From Bin34 sp963422415 (GTDB taxonomy: Bacteria; Chloroflexota; Anaerolineae; Caldilineales; Caldilineaceae): a stretch of 64,000 nucleotides of DNA. The first letter of the stretch is position 1. Every line of letters starts with the position of its first letter. The stretch is taken from assembly GCA_963422415.1 (NCBI GenBank), contig OY729430.1, positions 2,232,001-2,296,000 on the forward strand, given 5' to 3'. The notes below the pieces were generated by a model, which saw nothing but the letters and a program-made list of their open reading frames with translations, was not told the origin of the DNA and did no database searches. A program made the translations under genes and the position numbers. Shown here in pieces: positions 61,280-64,000 of this stretch.

Positions 61280-62323
61280 ATGCCCTTTGAAAGACCGGAC
61301 CAGCCTCTTTTGTTGAACCTGAACGAAAACCCGCTGTCCCCCTCGTCCACAGTGGTGGCGGCTGTGGCCTCAGCGGCGGCCCAACTGAATTATTACCCGA
61401 CCAGTGGCAGCAGTTTGGAAGCCCGGATCGCAGCCTACCTGGGACACGGGCTGACGGAAGACAACATCACGCTGGGGCACGGGGGCTCCGATATCCTCAA
61501 GCGGGTGTCGGCGACCTATATCCAGCCCGGAGACGAAGCCGTAATTCCCGTCCCCAACTTTCCTTTGTACGCTCTTGACGTCGGCAATCGAGGGGGCATA
61601 CCCGTACTGACGGAATGCAACAACGACTTCACACTGGACGTGGATGCCCTGTTGGGACAAGTCACCGCCAAGACCCGCCTGATGTACATCACCAGTCCCA
61701 ACAATCCCAGTGGGACCGTACTGCCTCAGGATGAGATGGATTACCTGATGTCCCGGCTGCCGGATCATGTCTTCCTGATCTTCGATGAGGTCTATTGGCA
61801 TTTCGGTGTACAGCCGCACCGGGCACGCGCCTACCACTATCTAGGGCGGAAGAACGTCTTGATTCTGCACAGCTTTTCCAAGGCCTTTGGCTTGGCGGGA
61901 CTGCGTCTGGGCTATGGCATCGCCCACGCCGAGGTGACCGCCGACTTGTGCCACTCCCAGACCACGCGGTGGCACAGTCGCTTGCTGACTGCCGCCGGCG
62001 AGGCGGCCTTGCTGGACACCGAGCGCGTGGACCAGGCGATCGATCTGGTCCACGCGCAGCGCGCCTATCTGTATGAAGGTCTCGCCGCCTTGCCGGGAAT
62101 CAGGCAGGTCTTGCCCAGCGAGGCCAGTTTCGTGACCTTTCAGCCCGAGGGGTCCAGTGTCCGGCTGGCTCAGGAACTGGAGGATCGCAATGTATTTGTG
62201 CGCGAGCTGGGCGCCTTTCACATGCCGGACTGGCTACGCGTTTCCGTCGGGTTGCCGGAGGTCAATGCCTGTTTCCTGGCAGCGCTGCAGGACATCCTAG
62301 AACATCGGCCAATTGTTGAATAG
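61280..62323 (+). CDS. HisC-like PLP aminotransferase
   Basis: A 347-residue fold-type I aminotransferase of the histidinol-phosphate aminotransferase group. It has LNLNENPLSPS at the N-terminus, TSPNNPSGT, a DEVY motif (PLP-ring Asp) and the PLP Lys191 in HSFSKAFGLAGLRLGYG. A similar enzyme could act on aromatic amino acids or cobalamin-type substrates, so hisC is likely but not proven. The ATG at 61280 follows AGGAG at eight bases. Its 3' end overlaps the convergent malic enzyme gene by 27 bp. Confidence 0.83.
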   Translation: MPFERPDQPLLLNLNENPLSPSSTVVAAVASAAAQLNYYPTSGSSLEARIAAYLGHGLTEDNITLGHGGSDILKRVSATYIQPGDEAVIPVPNFPLYALDVGNRGGIPVLTECNNDFTLDVDALLGQVTAKTRLMYITSPNNPSGTVLPQDEMDYLMSRLPDHVFLIFDEVYWHFGVQPHRARAYHYLGRKNVLILHSFSKAFGLAGLRLGYGIAHAEVTADLCHSQTTRWHSRLLTAAGEAALLDTERVDQAIDLVHAQRAYLYEGLAALPGIRQVLPSEASFVTFQPEGSSVRLAQELEDRNVFVRELGAFHMPDWLRVSVGLPEVNACFLAALQDILEHRPIVE

Positions 62324-64000
62324 GTTGGACGCCAGCGTGTTGCCGGATTCCTTGGCCTGCACCTCGACCACAGCCATGACGGCCACGTTGATGATGTCGC
62401 GTACTTCCGCCCCGGTTTCCAGGGCGTGAATGGGCTTGGCCAGGCCCACCAAGATCGGCCCAATCTTGTCGGCTCCGCCCAGACGATTGACCAGTTTGTA
62501 GGAAGCGTTGGCAGCTCCCAGCGACGGAAAGATCAGGACGTTGGCATCCGAGACATTGCTGAAAGGATAGACCTGTGACATCAGGTCTGGCTCCACCGCC
62601 ACGTCGGCCTGCATCTCGCCGTCCACGGCGATTTCGGGGCGCAACTCCTTGACGATTTCCGCAGCGCGCTGCATCTTGGCGGGTTCCGCGCCACGCGTAC
62701 TGCCGAAGTTGGAATAGCTGATCATGGCAATTCGAGGATCGACGTCGAAACGGGCCGCCACATCCGCCGCGTTGATGGCGATGGAGGCCAGCTGTTGGGC
62801 GTCCGGATTGATGTTGACCGTGGCATCCGAGAAGAAATAGAGCTTCTCGTTCACGATCATGACGTAGACACCGCTGACGACTGCCCGATCCTCTAGGGTG
62901 CCCACGACTTGCAGGGCTGGTCGCACCACGTCTGGATAGTTGTAGGTCAGGCCGGAGATGAAAGCGTCGGCATAGCCGGTCTCCACCATCATGGAGCCAT
63001 AGTAGTTTTCCTGGACCATCAATTCGCGGGCCATGGTCAGGGTGACGCCCTTGCGCTGTCTCTGTTCATGAAAGACGCGAATGTATTCTTGGAGATCGTC
63101 GCTGTCCGCCGGATTCAGGACCTCCGGTTCAAATTGCAGACTGAGAGAGTGGCACTGGGCATATACTTGGTCGGGGTGGCCCAGCAAGACCACCTTGGCG
63201 ATGCCTTGCTGTTCAATGGCATGGGCCGCCCGCACGATGGAGGGATGTTGACCTTCCGCCAGCGCGATGCGCTTTGGGTTCCGACTGGCCTTGATCTGCA
63301 TGAAACGCATGACCTGCTCCGTCTTGCCCATACGTTCGGCCAGCGAATCCAGGTAGTCATGCAGATCCAGGTTGCGCCGGGCCACCCCCGTGTCCATGGC
63401 GGCCTTGGCCACGGCAGGGGCCACCCACATCAGAGCCCGCAGATCCAGGGGCTTGGGAATGACATAATCCACCCCTAGACTCAGTTGGCTCAGGCCATAG
63501 GCGGCCAGCACAGAATCCGGCACGTCTTCCTTGGTCAGAGCCGCCAACGCCTGGGCCGCGGCCACTTTCATCTCCATGTTGATGGCCCGGGCCCGCACGT
63601 CTAGGGCTCCGCGGAAAATATAGGGAAAGCCCAAGACGTTGTTCACCATGTTAGGGTAGTCGCTGCGGCCCGTGCCCATGATGACGGTGTCCGTGCGCGC
63701 AGCCTTGGCCGCATCGTAATCAATCTCCGGATCCGGATTGGCCATCGCGAAAATGATCGGATTTCCCGCCATGGTGCGCACCATGGCCTGACTCAGGGCC
63801 CCCTTGGCCGAAAGCCCGATGAACACGTCCGAGTCCACCACGGCCTCGGCCAAGGTGCGCTTGTCGGTTTGCGCCGCGTAGCGATGCTTGTAGACGTTCA
63901 TGCCTTCCTCGCGGCCCTCATGGATCACGCCGCGAGTGTCGCACAACACGATGTTGTGGCGCTGGGCGCCCAGCGCCAGATAGAATTCGGCGCAGGCCAG
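62297..64000 (-). CDS. maeB: NADP-dependent malic enzyme with phosphotransacetylase-like domain (MaeB type), C-terminal 567 residues
   Basis: The frame is open to the window end, so the N-terminus is missing. The visible part begins inside the malic enzyme domain (VLCDTRGVIHEGREEGMN, IIFAMANPDPEI, MGTGRSDYPNMVNNVLGFPY) and continues into a phosphotransacetylase-like domain (about 300 residues, with NYYGSMMVETGYADAFISG and IFPSLGAANASYKL). This two-domain layout is that of large bacterial malic enzymes, which convert malate to pyruvate. The second domain is usually regulatory, sensing acetyl-CoA. A GTG at 63949 is internal, not the start. Confidence 0.92.
   Translation of the reverse strand: MACAEFYLALGAQRHNIVLCDTRGVIHEGREEGMNVYKHRYAAQTDKRTLAEAVVDSDVFIGLSAKGALSQAMVRTMAGNPIIFAMANPDPEIDYDAAKAARTDTVIMGTGRSDYPNMVNNVLGFPYIFRGALDVRARAINMEMKVAAAQALAALTKEDVPDSVLAAYGLSQLSLGVDYVIPKPLDLRALMWVAPAVAKAAMDTGVARRNLDLHDYLDSLAERMGKTEQVMRFMQIKASRNPKRIALAEGQHPSIVRAAHAIEQQGIAKVVLLGHPDQVYAQCHSLSLQFEPEVLNPADSDDLQEYIRVFHEQRQRKGVTLTMARELMVQENYYGSMMVETGYADAFISGLTYNYPDVVRPALQVVGTLEDRAVVSGVYVMIVNEKLYFFSDATVNINPDAQQLASIAINAADVAARFDVDPRIAMISYSNFGSTRGAEPAKMQRAAEIVKELRPEIAVDGEMQADVAVEPDLMSQVYPFSNVSDANVLIFPSLGAANASYKLVNRLGGADKIGPILVGLAKPIHALETGAEVRDIINVAVMAVVEVQAKESGNTLASNLFNNWPMF

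Noticed and set aside
1..64000. tRNA, rRNA, CRISPR, insertion sequence or phage genes
   Set aside because: I looked for T-loop consensus, regular repeats and transposase motifs and saw none. Small or unusual RNAs could still be missed by eye.

Overview
The window looks like a chromosomal segment of a Chloroflexota bacterium, with Caldilineae or Anaerolineae as my best guess. I infer this from gene content only: a cassette of giant GT-C/DUF2298/TIGR03663 membrane proteins typical of Chloroflexota and archaea, menaquinone and haem A synthesis genes, a TAT-type lipoprotein sugar-binding protein, paired ABC exporters and a zinc-independent bL33. Almost every base is coding, and gene ends often touch or overlap (ATGA, TAGATG, GTGA, TTGA junctions). 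I saw no tRNA, rRNA, CRISPR array, insertion sequence or prophage.

Layout. 1-9.0 kb (+): four consecutive multi-pass membrane proteins, being the end of a glycosyltransferase, two DUF2298 proteins and a TIGR03663 protein with a C-terminal NHL propeller, probably for cell-surface glycan or lipid-linked sugar work. 9.0-9.3 kb: a convergent gap with a 26-bp perfect palindrome. 9.3-14.1 kb: a DUF368 polyprenyl-phosphate transporter, bL33, MenA and a SpoIID-domain protein. 14.4-18.0 kb (-): a heterodimeric ABC exporter. 18.2-21.1 kb (-): a lepB, small protein, MBL hydrolase, P1 peptidase operon ending at a clear intrinsic terminator. 21.1-22.4 kb: a decayed AlbA_2/ATP-binding gene. 22.4-25.9 kb (-): gyrase/topo IV subunit A and bL9.

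26.1-33.6 kb: a Nudix hydrolase, then (+) fructokinase, galT, glutamate formimidoyltransferase, an uncharacterised 637-residue protein, ctaA and ctaB. 34.0-39.8 kb: a sugar ABC importer operon (binding protein, phytanoyl-CoA-dioxygenase-like enzyme, two permeases) divergent from a mannonate-dehydratase-like enolase. 39.8-43.5 kb (-): a second heterodimeric ABC exporter. 43.8-52.8 kb (+): SDR, purA, purB, phosphoesterase, polX, SH3-like protein and ligA, tightly packed. 52.9-60.2 kb (-): a complete Mrp Na+/H+ antiporter operon A to G whose last gene, mrpG, is fused in frame to a full-length PatB/MalY-type C-S lyase. 60.3-64.0 kb: a WD40-like protein, a HisC-like aminotransferase and the 3' part of a malic enzyme.

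The most notable observations are the MrpG-PatB fusion, a PolX with an eroded polymerase site but intact PHP domain, substitutions at both gyrase quinolone hot-spot positions, the dioxygenase inside a sugar-importer operon, and the decayed AlbA_2 gene. All functional calls are by eye from translated motifs; no database search was run.
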